From JBOFOR01 sp051654865 (GTDB lineage: Bacteria > Bacillota > Clostridia > Peptostreptococcales > Peptostreptococcaceae), in NCBI GenBank assembly GCA_051654865.1, contig JBOFYV010000068.1:124001-188000 (forward strand): a stretch of 64,000 nucleotides of DNA, read 5' to 3'. Shown in pieces: positions 53,311 to 60,902 of the stretch. How positions within the stretch are numbered: position 1 is the first letter of the stretch; each line of letters starts with the position of its first letter. The notes beneath the pieces are model-generated. The model was not told the origin of the DNA, ran no database searches, and worked only from the letters and a program-made list of their open reading frames with translations. Both the position numbers and the translations under genes were made by a program.

Positions 53311-54462
53311 ATGAAAAAGTTGGCTAGTATCATAGTAGCTATAATGCTATTTATTATGCCGATTAACATAGCTTTTGCAAATGAAGACAATTCTTCAATG
53401 AATGTATCTTCTAAGTCAGCAGTGTTAATGGATGTAGGCAGTGGACAAATATTATATGAAAAAAATTCACATGAAAAATTACCACCTGCAAGTGTTACGA
53501 AAGTAATGACAATGTTATTAATAGTGGAAGCACTTGACTCAGGAAAAATAAAGTTAGATGATAAAGTGCAAATAAGTGAAAATTCAGCTAGTATGGGAGG
53601 TAGCCAAATATTTCTAGAACCTGGTGAAACTCAAACAGTAGACAATTTATTAAAAGGAATAGCTGTAGCATCAGCTAATGATGCATGTGTAGCAATGGCT
53701 GAATATGTAGCAGGTAGCGTTGAAGATTTCGTAGGAATGATGAATGATAAAGCAAAAGTTCTAGGAATGAAAGATACTAATTTTGTAAATACAAATGGTT
53801 TACCAGTAGATAATCATTATACAACAGCATATGATATAGCTTTAATGTCTAAGGAATTATTAAAACATGATATGATAAGTAAGTACTTAACTACATGGAT
53901 GGATAAAGTAGTAGTTGGTAAAAAGCAAGTTGCAGTAGGTCTTGCCAATACAAATAAAATGATAAAGCATTATCAAGGTGCAACTGGAGTTAAAACAGGA
54001 TTTACTCAACAAGCAAAATATTGTTTATCAGCTTCAGCTAAAAGAGGAGACACTCATTTAATAGCTGTTACACTTGGAGCAGAAACATCACCAGAGCGTT
54101 TTAAAGACGCTTCAAGCTTGTTAAATTTTGGTTTTGCAAACTATGAAAGTGTTAAGTTATGCTCAAAAAATGATAACATAGCAACACTAACTATAGACAA
54201 AGCAGATGAAAATAAAATTTGTTTGGTGGCAAAAGAAGATTTAACGGTTCTTATTAAAAAGGGAAGTAGCAAAGACTTTACTAAAAAGATAAAAGTAAAT
54301 GAAAATCCTACTATGCCTATTAAAAAAGGTACAGTACTAGGACAAGTAGAAGTATATAAAGACAAGCAATTAGTGGGTAAAGTAGATTTAGTTAACACTA
54401 AAGATATAAATAAAGCAAGCTACCTACAAATGCTACAAAGAGTAATAGATAAAATGCTATAA
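53311..54462 (+). CDS. dacF: D-alanyl-D-alanine carboxypeptidase DacF
   Basis: 383 residues. The signal peptide ends near AFANED (~24); SxxK is PPASVTKVM (~60), SxN is ASANDAC (~118) and KTG is GVKTGFTQ (~228), followed by the C-terminal beta-domain of the PBP5 family. It trims the terminal D-Ala from peptidoglycan; DacF of Bacillus acts in spore cortex formation, and position next to a SASP-like gene supports that. AAGAGGTGACA precedes the ATG. Confidence 0.9.
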   Translation: MKKLASIIVAIMLFIMPINIAFANEDNSSMNVSSKSAVLMDVGSGQILYEKNSHEKLPPASVTKVMTMLLIVEALDSGKIKLDDKVQISENSASMGGSQIFLEPGETQTVDNLLKGIAVASANDACVAMAEYVAGSVEDFVGMMNDKAKVLGMKDTNFVNTNGLPVDNHYTTAYDIALMSKELLKHDMISKYLTTWMDKVVVGKKQVAVGLANTNKMIKHYQGATGVKTGFTQQAKYCLSASAKRGDTHLIAVTLGAETSPERFKDASSLLNFGFANYESVKLCSKNDNIATLTIDKADENKICLVAKEDLTVLIKKGSSKDFTKKIKVNENPTMPIKKGTVLGQVEVYKDKQLVGKVDLVNTKDINKASYLQMLQRVIDKML

Positions 54463-54466
54463 AATT

Positions 54467-54505
54467 AAAATCCAACAAGTAACATTGTTGGATTTTTACG
54501 TATAA
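54467..54505 (+). terminator. intrinsic terminator of dacF with ACGTATAAG tail
   Basis: AAAATCCAACAA / TTGTTGGATTTT stem, then TACGTATAAGCAAA; this is the fifth instance in the window of the TTTTTACGTATWA tail. Confidence 0.85.
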
Positions 54506-54574
54506 GCAAATTATATTAACAACATTTAAAAATTAATCATATATAAATAGTAAACAAAATAAGGAGATTTATAT

Positions 54575-55162
54575 ATGATAGATTCAATTTATAACCAAAT
54601 GAGAATAATTGATACAGGTAAATATATACTAAGGCCAGCTCAGCTAAGTGATGCTAAAGATATGTTTGAATATTATAGTCAAGAAAAAGTAGTAAAGTAC
54701 TTGCCGACTAATCCTCATAAAACAATCCCTCAAACTAGAAGATTCATACAATCTTTTTTTATTGATAATTATAAAAAGGGAAAAGTAGGTCATTCAGTAA
54801 TAGTAGATAAAAAAAATAATAAAGTCATAGGAAATATAGGGCTAAATAATGTGTCGACAGAAGCCAAAGAAGCTGAGATAGGAATATGTATAAATCCAGA
54901 ATATTGGGGACATGATATTGCTACAGAACTTACAATATACTCACTAAAATATGCTTTTGAATATTTTAATGTAGAGAGATTAATAGCAGCAACCTATGAA
55001 GATAATAAAAGGACTAGAAAGTCTTTGGAAAACTTAGGATTTAAATATATAGGAACTTACAGTAAAAAAATAATAAAAGGAATAAATATAAGTTATGTAA
55101 GATGTGATAAATTTGAACTTTTAAGAAACTATTATTATGAATCTATGTACTTAAATAAATAA
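54575..55162 (+). CDS. RimJ/RimL-type GNAT acetyltransferase
   Basis: 195 residues: TGKYILRPAQLSDAKDMFEYYSQEKVVKYLPTNPH at the N-terminus, AEIGICINPEYWGHDIATELTIYSLKYAFEYF (~105-135, acetyl-CoA site) and ENLGFKYIGTYSKKII near the C-terminus. The family acetylates ribosomal protein N-termini or small molecules; the substrate here is unknown. GGAGAT precedes the ATG, and it has its own terminator. Confidence 0.88.
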   Translation: MIDSIYNQMRIIDTGKYILRPAQLSDAKDMFEYYSQEKVVKYLPTNPHKTIPQTRRFIQSFFIDNYKKGKVGHSVIVDKKNNKVIGNIGLNNVSTEAKEAEIGICINPEYWGHDIATELTIYSLKYAFEYFNVERLIAATYEDNKRTRKSLENLGFKYIGTYSKKIIKGINISYVRCDKFELLRNYYYESMYLNK

Positions 55163-55197
55163 ACCAATCTAGATATTTATCTAGATTGGTTTATTTG
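55161..55197 (+). terminator. intrinsic terminator of the RimJ/RimL-type gene
   Basis: Perfect 14-bp stem AAACCAATCTAGAT / ATCTAGATTGGTTT, then ATTTGTTTT. Confidence 0.8.
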
Positions 55198-55275
55198 TTT
55201 TAATATATAAAAGTTTTGATTATAACTATATATATTGGTATAATAGAATTAAAATTGAAATTTAGGAGATGAAAA

Positions 55276-55887
55276 ATGTTTAGTCTAAGTAATATATTAG
55301 CTAGTTTAGTAGGAATTGCAGTAGCTATATCTGTACATGAATTTGGTCATGCATTTGCTGCTCATTTATTAGGGGATGATACAGCAAAATCTTATGGAAG
55401 AATGACATTAGACCCGGTAAAACATATAGATCCATTAGGATTAGGAATGCTTTTAATTACAATGGTTATTGGATCACCAATTGTTTTTGGATGGGCAAAG
55501 CCAGTTCCAGTTAATCCAAATAACTTTAAAAACTATAAAATAGGAAATGTATTAGTTTCTTTAGCAGGGGCAATAGGAAATATACTAGCTGCTATAGTTT
55601 GTGTATTAATAATAAAAAATGTAAGAATGGAAGCTATATATATAATTGCATCTACGACTATGATGTACAATATAGGCTTTGCAGCATTTAACTTATTACC
55701 TATACCACCATTAGATGGATGGGGCATAGTATCTTCGTTTATACCATATAAGTACAATGAATTTGTTTACAAATATGAAAGCTATAGTTACCCAATATTA
55801 ATACTATTATTAATAACAGGTGCATACGGAATAATAGTTTCTCCAATAAGAGATGTAATTTGGAATATTGTTACATTATTCTATTAA
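55276..55887 (+). CDS. site-2 protease family membrane metalloprotease (M50)
   Basis: 203 residues with about five hydrophobic segments. HEFGH (~21) is the zinc-binding motif and NLLPIPPLDGW (~138) the second metal/active-site block, giving a complete M50 catalytic pair. It lacks a PDZ domain. Short relatives of this type (YwhC/YdiL-like) are often directly upstream of scpA, as here with a 15-bp gap. The substrate is unknown. Confidence 0.9.
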   Translation: MFSLSNILASLVGIAVAISVHEFGHAFAAHLLGDDTAKSYGRMTLDPVKHIDPLGLGMLLITMVIGSPIVFGWAKPVPVNPNNFKNYKIGNVLVSLAGAIGNILAAIVCVLIIKNVRMEAIYIIASTTMMYNIGFAAFNLLPIPPLDGWGIVSSFIPYKYNEFVYKYESYSYPILILLLITGAYGIIVSPIRDVIWNIVTLFY

Positions 55888-55902
55888 TTAAGAGGTATTT
55901 AA

Positions 55903-56631
55903 ATGAAATATAATATACAACTACAAGTTTATGAAGGACCACTAGATTTATTATATGATTTAATATCTAAGCAGAAAATTGATATAAAAGATATATCAAT
56001 TATAGAGATAACTAAACAATATATAAACTATATAGAGATGTTAGAAAAGATGGACTTAGAAATTACAAGTGAGTTCATTACAATGGCATCAAAACTACTA
56101 GAAATAAAATCAAAATACTTATTATACAAACAAAAAAATGAAGAAGAAGCAGAAGACCCTAGACTGGAACTTATGGAAAAACTAGAAGAATATAAAAAGT
56201 TCAAACTAGCAGCCGAAAATTTAAAAGAAAATGTAGATTATTCAAATGAATTATTTTATAGAAAAAAAGAAGAAATCATTATTGATGATAAAATTGATTT
56301 TGATGGAATCTCAATACAAGCAATAAAAAATATACTACCATATATACTAAAAGTAAAAACATCAGAAATAAAAGAGAAAATAAAAGATGAAAGATTAGAT
56401 AAAATAGTAAAAGGTAGAATAGTATCTGTTGAAGAAAAAATGACTTATATAAGAGATGTTATGAGAGAAAAAAATGAAATAAGATTTACTAATATAATTC
56501 ATAGCTGTGACAAAAACGAAGTCATAGCGACCTTCTTATCGGTACTAGAATTAATAAAATCAAAAGAAGTAGTAGTTGATCAAGATATATTCTTTGATGA
56601 CATACTAATAAAGAAAAGTTCGGAGTGGTAA
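55903..56631 (+). CDS. scpA: segregation and condensation protein A
   Basis: 242 residues. The N-terminal YEGPLDLLYDLISKQKIDIKDISI is the conserved kleisin SMC-neck-binding segment, the middle is helical, and the C-terminal winged helix (RFTNIIHSCDKNEVIATFLSVLELIK) binds the SMC head. It bridges the SMC ring (smc at 13.1 kb) with ScpB, encoded next. Confidence 0.95.
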   Translation: MKYNIQLQVYEGPLDLLYDLISKQKIDIKDISIIEITKQYINYIEMLEKMDLEITSEFITMASKLLEIKSKYLLYKQKNEEEAEDPRLELMEKLEEYKKFKLAAENLKENVDYSNELFYRKKEEIIIDDKIDFDGISIQAIKNILPYILKVKTSEIKEKIKDERLDKIVKGRIVSVEEKMTYIRDVMREKNEIRFTNIIHSCDKNEVIATFLSVLELIKSKEVVVDQDIFFDDILIKKSSEW

Positions 56632-56632
56632 A

Positions 56633-57169
56633 ATGAGACGTGAAGATATAAAGCATACAATAGAAGCTGTTATGTTTGCATATGGCGACCCAATAAGTAT
56701 AAAAGAACTTAACAATATAATAAATGAAGAATTATCAAGTAAAGAAATAGAATATATGCTACACACTCTTATGGATGAATATAATGAAAAAAATAGAGGC
56801 ATACAAATAATTAAGCTAGAAGATAAATATCAAATGTGCACAAATAAAGATTACTCTAGTTTTATAAAAAAAGTACTTGAACCAAAGAAAAAGAAAAGTT
56901 TAAGTCAAGCAACCTTAGAAACATTAACTATAATAGCATATAAACAACCTATTACCAAGGTTGAAGTAGAAGATATTAGAGGAGTTAAGAGTGATAAAGT
57001 TATACAGACACTATTAGAAAATGAGCTCATAGTAGAAGCTGGTAGACTTGACAAAATAGGTAAACCGATAATATACAGAACTACGAATGAATTTTTAAAA
57101 CTATTAAATATAGAAAAACTAGAAGACCTACCTCCATTAGAGGAAGTTCAAAACATAGAAGTTGAATAA
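56633..57169 (+). CDS. scpB: segregation and condensation protein B
   Basis: 178 residues with two winged helices: IKHTIEAVMFAYGDPISIKEL and LSQATLETLTIIAYKQPITKVEVEDIRGVKSDKVIQTLLENELI. ScpB dimers bind the ScpA middle region. The start is one base after the scpA stop; ATG at 56633 follows AGTGGTAA, so it is translationally coupled. Confidence 0.96.
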   Translation: MRREDIKHTIEAVMFAYGDPISIKELNNIINEELSSKEIEYMLHTLMDEYNEKNRGIQIIKLEDKYQMCTNKDYSSFIKKVLEPKKKKSLSQATLETLTIIAYKQPITKVEVEDIRGVKSDKVIQTLLENELIVEAGRLDKIGKPIIYRTTNEFLKLLNIEKLEDLPPLEEVQNIEVE

Positions 57170-57173
57170 ACCT

Positions 57174-57206
57174 AAGGTACATACAAATTAAGTATGTACC
57201 TTTTTA
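57174..57206 (+). terminator. intrinsic terminator of scpAB
   Basis: AAGGTACATAC / GTATGTACCTT stem and TTTAATTT. Confidence 0.75.
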
Positions 57207-57264
57207 ATTTGAAAAAAAGTACAAATAATAGTATATATAGTTAAAATTAGAAAATAATAGTATT

Positions 57265-57870
57265 ATGAGATACAATGGTATATTTGGAATAATACTAGTT
57301 ATTGTGATGATTGTAGCTATACTAAAATCATCATTAAATATTATACTTTTATCAACTATAAACAATGAAGATATAAATATTAAGCTAAACATAAAGTATT
57401 TATTTAATATGATAAATGTAAAAATACAACTTTATCCGTTGAAGAAAAAAGAAAAAGAAAAAGAAAATAACACTAAAAAAGAAAAGAAAGGAGAAAAAAT
57501 AAAACTATCAAAAGAAGACATAAATAATGCATACTATCAACTAAAAAAAATAAAAGTAGAAGAAATATATTCAAACATAAAATTTGGAAATGAAAATATT
57601 CATTTTACATGCTTTATATATGTATTTATAAACACCATATATGGAAACCTAATAAATATAACAAAACCTAAAAAACTTTACTTGAATATAGTGCCAGATT
57701 TTACAGATAACTATATAAACTTAAATGTAAAAATTCACTTAAAGTTAGCTATAAAAGATATAATTAATATGTTAATATTTGTAGTAAAAACGTATATAAA
57801 AAATAAAAAGGAGGATGTAGATAATGAGAGCGCCGGGGTCAATAAAAAGTCTTATGGAGACAACTCTTGA
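57265..57870 (+). CDS. DUF2953 family membrane protein
   Basis: 201 residues. One N-terminal hydrophobic segment (~7-30), then a beta-type region (INIKLNIKYLFNMINVKIQLYPL), a Lys/Glu-rich linker (~68-90), and a C-terminal hydrophobic helix followed by charged residues. DUF2953 genes are often just upstream of gerW/ytfJ in spore formers, and a sporulation role is suspected. The last 47 bp overlap the next gene in another frame. Confidence 0.78.
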   Translation: MRYNGIFGIILVIVMIVAILKSSLNIILLSTINNEDINIKLNIKYLFNMINVKIQLYPLKKKEKEKENNTKKEKKGEKIKLSKEDINNAYYQLKKIKVEEIYSNIKFGNENIHFTCFIYVFINTIYGNLINITKPKKLYLNIVPDFTDNYINLNVKIHLKLAIKDIINMLIFVVKTYIKNKKEDVDNESAGVNKKSYGDNS

Positions 57871-58240
57871 AAATATAAAAGGTTCAATAGATGCAAATAC
57901 TATTATAGGAGATCCTATACAAACAGAAACAACAGTTGTTGTACCTATATCTAAAGTTACGATAGGATTTGGAATAGGTGGAGGAGAATACTCTAAAGGT
58001 CAAAGTGATAAAAAGCACAAAGAAAAAGAAGTTAACGAAGACAAAAATGATACTAATTTTGCAGGAGGAAGTGCAGGGGCAATATCAATCCAACCAGTAG
58101 CATTTGTAGTAGTTGAAAATGGTGAAACAAGACTTATGAGTTTGGATAATAATATAAATATGGTAGATAATATATTAACAGTGACACCTAAAGTAATCGA
58201 AAAGATACAAAAAATATCTCAAAACAATAAAAAATCTTAA
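57824..58240 (+). CDS. gerW: GerW/YtfJ family sporulation protein
   Basis: 138 residues. IKSLMETTLENIKGSIDANTIIGDPIQTETTVVVPISKVTIGFGIGGGEY is the family signature; a Gly-rich segment (~85) and AISIQPVAFVVVENG follow. YtfJ is required for full germination response in Bacillus. ATG 57824 is preceded by AAGGAGGATG at good spacing. It overlaps the upstream DUF2953 gene by 47 bp. Confidence 0.92.
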   Translation: MRAPGSIKSLMETTLENIKGSIDANTIIGDPIQTETTVVVPISKVTIGFGIGGGEYSKGQSDKKHKEKEVNEDKNDTNFAGGSAGAISIQPVAFVVVENGETRLMSLDNNINMVDNILTVTPKVIEKIQKISQNNKKS

Positions 58241-58243
58241 AAT

Positions 58244-58282
58244 AAAAATACTATCTATATTTATATAGATAGTATTTTTATT
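58244..58282 (+). terminator. intrinsic terminator of gerW
   Basis: A 17-bp perfect stem (AAAAATACTATCTATAT and complement) with a 2-nt loop, then ATTTATG. Confidence 0.8.
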
Positions 58283-58449
58283 TATGGGAAAAATTATATA
58301 AATAAGAGTGAAAAAGTTTTAATTTAAAATAATTTAAATAGATTATAATATTAATATATAGTATAATTAATAAGAATAAATTGTTGGAATTATAATAATT
58401 AATAAAATATTATATAATATAATGTCATTATTTATAGGAGGTGTAACCG

Positions 58450-58890
58450 GTGGAGAGAAATGAAGTTTCAAAATTAATACTACTAAATATGAATACGTTT
58501 CATAATTTAGTTAAAATAGTTAACAATGAAAAATTTAAGACGGAAAGAACGCTTACTGAAAAGCAATTTTTTGCTTTATCAAGTATAAAAAAACATAAGA
58601 AAATAGAACTTAAGAATTTGAGTAAAGATTTATATGTATCTACATCTAGTTTATGTATATTACTTAATAAAATGGTTGAAAAAGGATATGTTTATAGAGA
58701 AGAAGATTCTAAAGACAGAAGAAATACCTTCTACGGAATAACAGAAGAAGGGGATAAAGTATTTTTAGAAGAAATAAAAGAGATTTTATCTATAATAGAA
58801 AGCAAACTATCAAAACTGTCGGATGGAGAAATTTCTAAATTACTCGAGGCTATGGTGGAAGTTGATTCAATAATGAGTAAATTATTTTAA
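58450..58890 (+). CDS. MarR family transcriptional regulator
   Basis: 146 residues starting at GTG 58450, after AGGAGGTGTAA. The winged helix is LTEKQFFALSSIKKHKKIELKNLSKDLYVSTSSLCILLNKMVEKGYVYREEDSKDRRNTFYGITEEGDKVF, with the DRR wing. It probably controls its own gene or unlinked targets; no exporter or enzyme gene is adjacent. Its ligand is unknown. Confidence 0.9.
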   Translation: MERNEVSKLILLNMNTFHNLVKIVNNEKFKTERTLTEKQFFALSSIKKHKKIELKNLSKDLYVSTSSLCILLNKMVEKGYVYREEDSKDRRNTFYGITEEGDKVFLEEIKEILSIIESKLSKLSDGEISKLLEAMVEVDSIMSKLF

Positions 58891-58950
58891 TATTTAATAA
58901 ACTTTTGAAATAAACACACTAAAACAGGAAATTTATGTTATAATTTAAAT

Positions 58951-59030
58951 AGCCTAAGATCTTTATTTTCTTCTTACATATAAAATTGAAAATAAGATCT
59001 GTTGCTCGCTAGAGATAGCGAGCTTTTTTT
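58951..59030 (+). ncRNA. candidate small RNA with two stem-loops
   Basis: An extended -10 promoter TGTTATAAT (58936-58944) would start transcription near 58951. The ~80-nt RNA contains AGATCT-T-TATTTTC paired with GAAAATA-AGATCT (13 bp with one bulge, 58957-59000) and a terminator hairpin GCTCGCTA / TAGCGAGC with TTTTTTT (59004-59030). No ORF or ribosome site is present. It could instead be a distal terminator of marR, but the internal promoter argues for a separate transcript. Confidence 0.5.
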
Positions 59031-59034
59031 ATGT

Positions 59035-59709
59035 TTATTTATGTTTATTTTTAATTTTAAGCTTATATTCATCTTTATCTCTATTAAATATAAATACTGG
59101 GATATAAACTAATGTAGTAGCTATTATAAATATAGCTATACCCATTAAGTTGCTTAGAGAAAAACTATAAGCATAAGTAGAAGACGTAAGTAGATTTAAT
59201 GAAACAATAAATGAGAAATATATCAAGCACATTACTAAATTGTCTTTTATAGCAGATTTGCTAACTTTGAACTTTCTAACCTCCACCATATAAACACAAG
59301 CATAAATGAGAATACACTTAGAAAAAATAAATAAGAAGTAGAGCACATTGGGAAATCTATATGGTATGTATTCAAAGAAAATTATATCTCCAACTGAACA
59401 CACCAAACTCCAAGCAAAAAACACATTAAACAAATGATATTTTTTAAATAAAAGTATAGCTATACAAATATATGCAGCAAATCTACTAATACTTATGGGT
59501 AAACAAGTGGAAACATTGTAACTACCCATAGAAGCAAGGGATACTTGTTCAAAAACAATTTCTAAAATAATCAACCCACATATTACTTTTTCAACTATAT
59601 AACTATAAGGCAATAAGTTTTTTGTCAATCTAGGACAAAAATATAAAAATAGAGAAAATAGTATAAGAATAACTAGATGCTCTTTTGAAAATAAAAAAGT
59701 ATTGGCCAT
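59035..59709 (-). CDS. seven-helix membrane protein, possibly TMEM164/YwaF-like
   Basis: 224 residues with seven hydrophobic segments and a short Lys-rich C-terminus. STCLPISISRFAAYICIAILL (~68) and FPNVLYFLFIFSKCILIYACVYMV (~118) resemble the pattern of YwaF/TIGR02206 membrane proteins (LPLHLC and FPxxxFxxxFxxHG), but the His residues of those motifs are missing, so the assignment is weak. It ends 5 bp from the T-run of the small RNA candidate, on the opposite strand. Confidence 0.5.
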   Translation of the reverse strand: MANTFLFSKEHLVILILFSLFLYFCPRLTKNLLPYSYIVEKVICGLIILEIVFEQVSLASMGSYNVSTCLPISISRFAAYICIAILLFKKYHLFNVFFAWSLVCSVGDIIFFEYIPYRFPNVLYFLFIFSKCILIYACVYMVEVRKFKVSKSAIKDNLVMCLIYFSFIVSLNLLTSSTYAYSFSLSNLMGIAIFIIATTLVYIPVFIFNRDKDEYKLKIKNKHK

Positions 59710-59928
59710 ATAAAAACTCCTATAAAAAATATTTTATTTTTTATTTTTAATTCATTAGCTATAAAATTTAAATGATTAAAATTAATATATTAATATTATA
59801 GTACATCTATCATGGAAAAAAATAGGAATATTTGAAAAAATAGATTTGTAACAAAATATAAATTTAGTAATAAATTATAATATATAGTAATAGACACTTG
59901 AAAATATCATTTTAAGGAAGTGAATAAC

Positions 59929-60882
59929 TTGAAAAAGGCTAATATTCAACAATGTGCAGATGCAGGTAGTAACTATTGTCCATGTCATCTTGCTTATTCA
60001 GGAGATTGTATAGAATGTGGATTATTAAATTCAAAAAACAAATGTGATTGCATTTGGCAAGGTGTATGTATATACAGTGAAGTACAACATAATAAAAACA
60101 TACCGATAAACGAAAGACAAGAATATTTATGCAAAATAGAAGAAGTGAGGGAATTAGATAATAATATATTTTTAATAAAAATACAAATCCCAAAAGCAAT
60201 AGCTAAAGATTTATCTAATCCAGGTGCATATATATTAATGAAAAGCAAAGATAGAAGCAGTGATATGTTTAACACACCAATATCTGTTATGGATGTAGAT
60301 GTAGAAAATGGTATATTAGAGGTAGTATTAAAACCAAGAGGGATAAAGACTAAAACTATGATTAATTTTGATGAAGTTTTTATAAAGGCACCGTATTTTA
60401 ATGGGATATTTGGAATAAATGATATAAAAACTACAATGGAGTCAAATTGTGTAGTAGTGCTAAATGGACTTTCTCAAGTAAACTCTATAAACATTATCAA
60501 AAGATTGAAATCCAATAATAACAAGGTAGACGTGTTTATAAATAACAAGGGTGTAATACTAGAGTATATTGTAAAGAAACTATCTAATCTAGGTGCAAAT
60601 ATTTATTATGTAGATATTAAAGAAGAAAGAGATTTAATTATAGACTATATAAAAAGAAATAATGTTTCTTTTGTATATAGTGGAGGTTCTAATAGTTTTA
60701 ATAAAGAGATTATGGAATTAGTAGATACAGTAGATGATAGTATAAAACTAGCAATATCAAATAATAATCTAATATGTTGTGGTGAAGGTATATGTGGTGC
60801 CTGTGCTATAAATTTAAATGGGGAAAGAGTTAAAACTTGTAAGTCACAAGTAAATAGTAGAGACTATTTAAATACTTTATAG
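59929..60882 (+). CDS. Cys-rich 2Fe-2S flavoprotein, dihydroorotate dehydrogenase electron-transfer-like
   Basis: 317 residues from TTG 59929 (AAGGAAGTGA is at ribosome distance; GTG 59920 is inside it). Residues ~8-50 are Cys-rich (CADAGSNYCPCHLAYSGD, CIECG, CDCIWQGVC), suggesting a separate metal cluster. Next comes a ferredoxin-reductase-like FAD domain (YLCKIEEVRELDNNIFLIKI, GAYILMKS, TPISVMDVD, LKPRGIKTKTM) and a C-terminal 2Fe-2S signature CCGEGICGACAINL (~286). It resembles PyrK/SudB-type subunits, but no pyrD or glutamate-synthase-type partner is present. The partner is probably the next gene, 20 bp downstream. Confidence 0.7.
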   Translation: MKKANIQQCADAGSNYCPCHLAYSGDCIECGLLNSKNKCDCIWQGVCIYSEVQHNKNIPINERQEYLCKIEEVRELDNNIFLIKIQIPKAIAKDLSNPGAYILMKSKDRSSDMFNTPISVMDVDVENGILEVVLKPRGIKTKTMINFDEVFIKAPYFNGIFGINDIKTTMESNCVVVLNGLSQVNSINIIKRLKSNNNKVDVFINNKGVILEYIVKKLSNLGANIYYVDIKEERDLIIDYIKRNNVSFVYSGGSNSFNKEIMELVDTVDDSIKLAISNNNLICCGEGICGACAINLNGERVKTCKSQVNSRDYLNTL

Positions 60883-60902
60883 ATTAACAAGGGGGAGAGA
60901 TT

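Noticed and set aside
58905..58944. TTGAAA as -35 of the small RNA candidate
   Set aside because: The spacing to TATAAT is 28 bp; the extended -10 TGTTATAAT is the better explanation.
59939..60275. two overlapping minus-strand ORFs over the Cys-rich flavoprotein
   Set aside because: Both are antisense to a recognisable protein and overlap each other in different frames.
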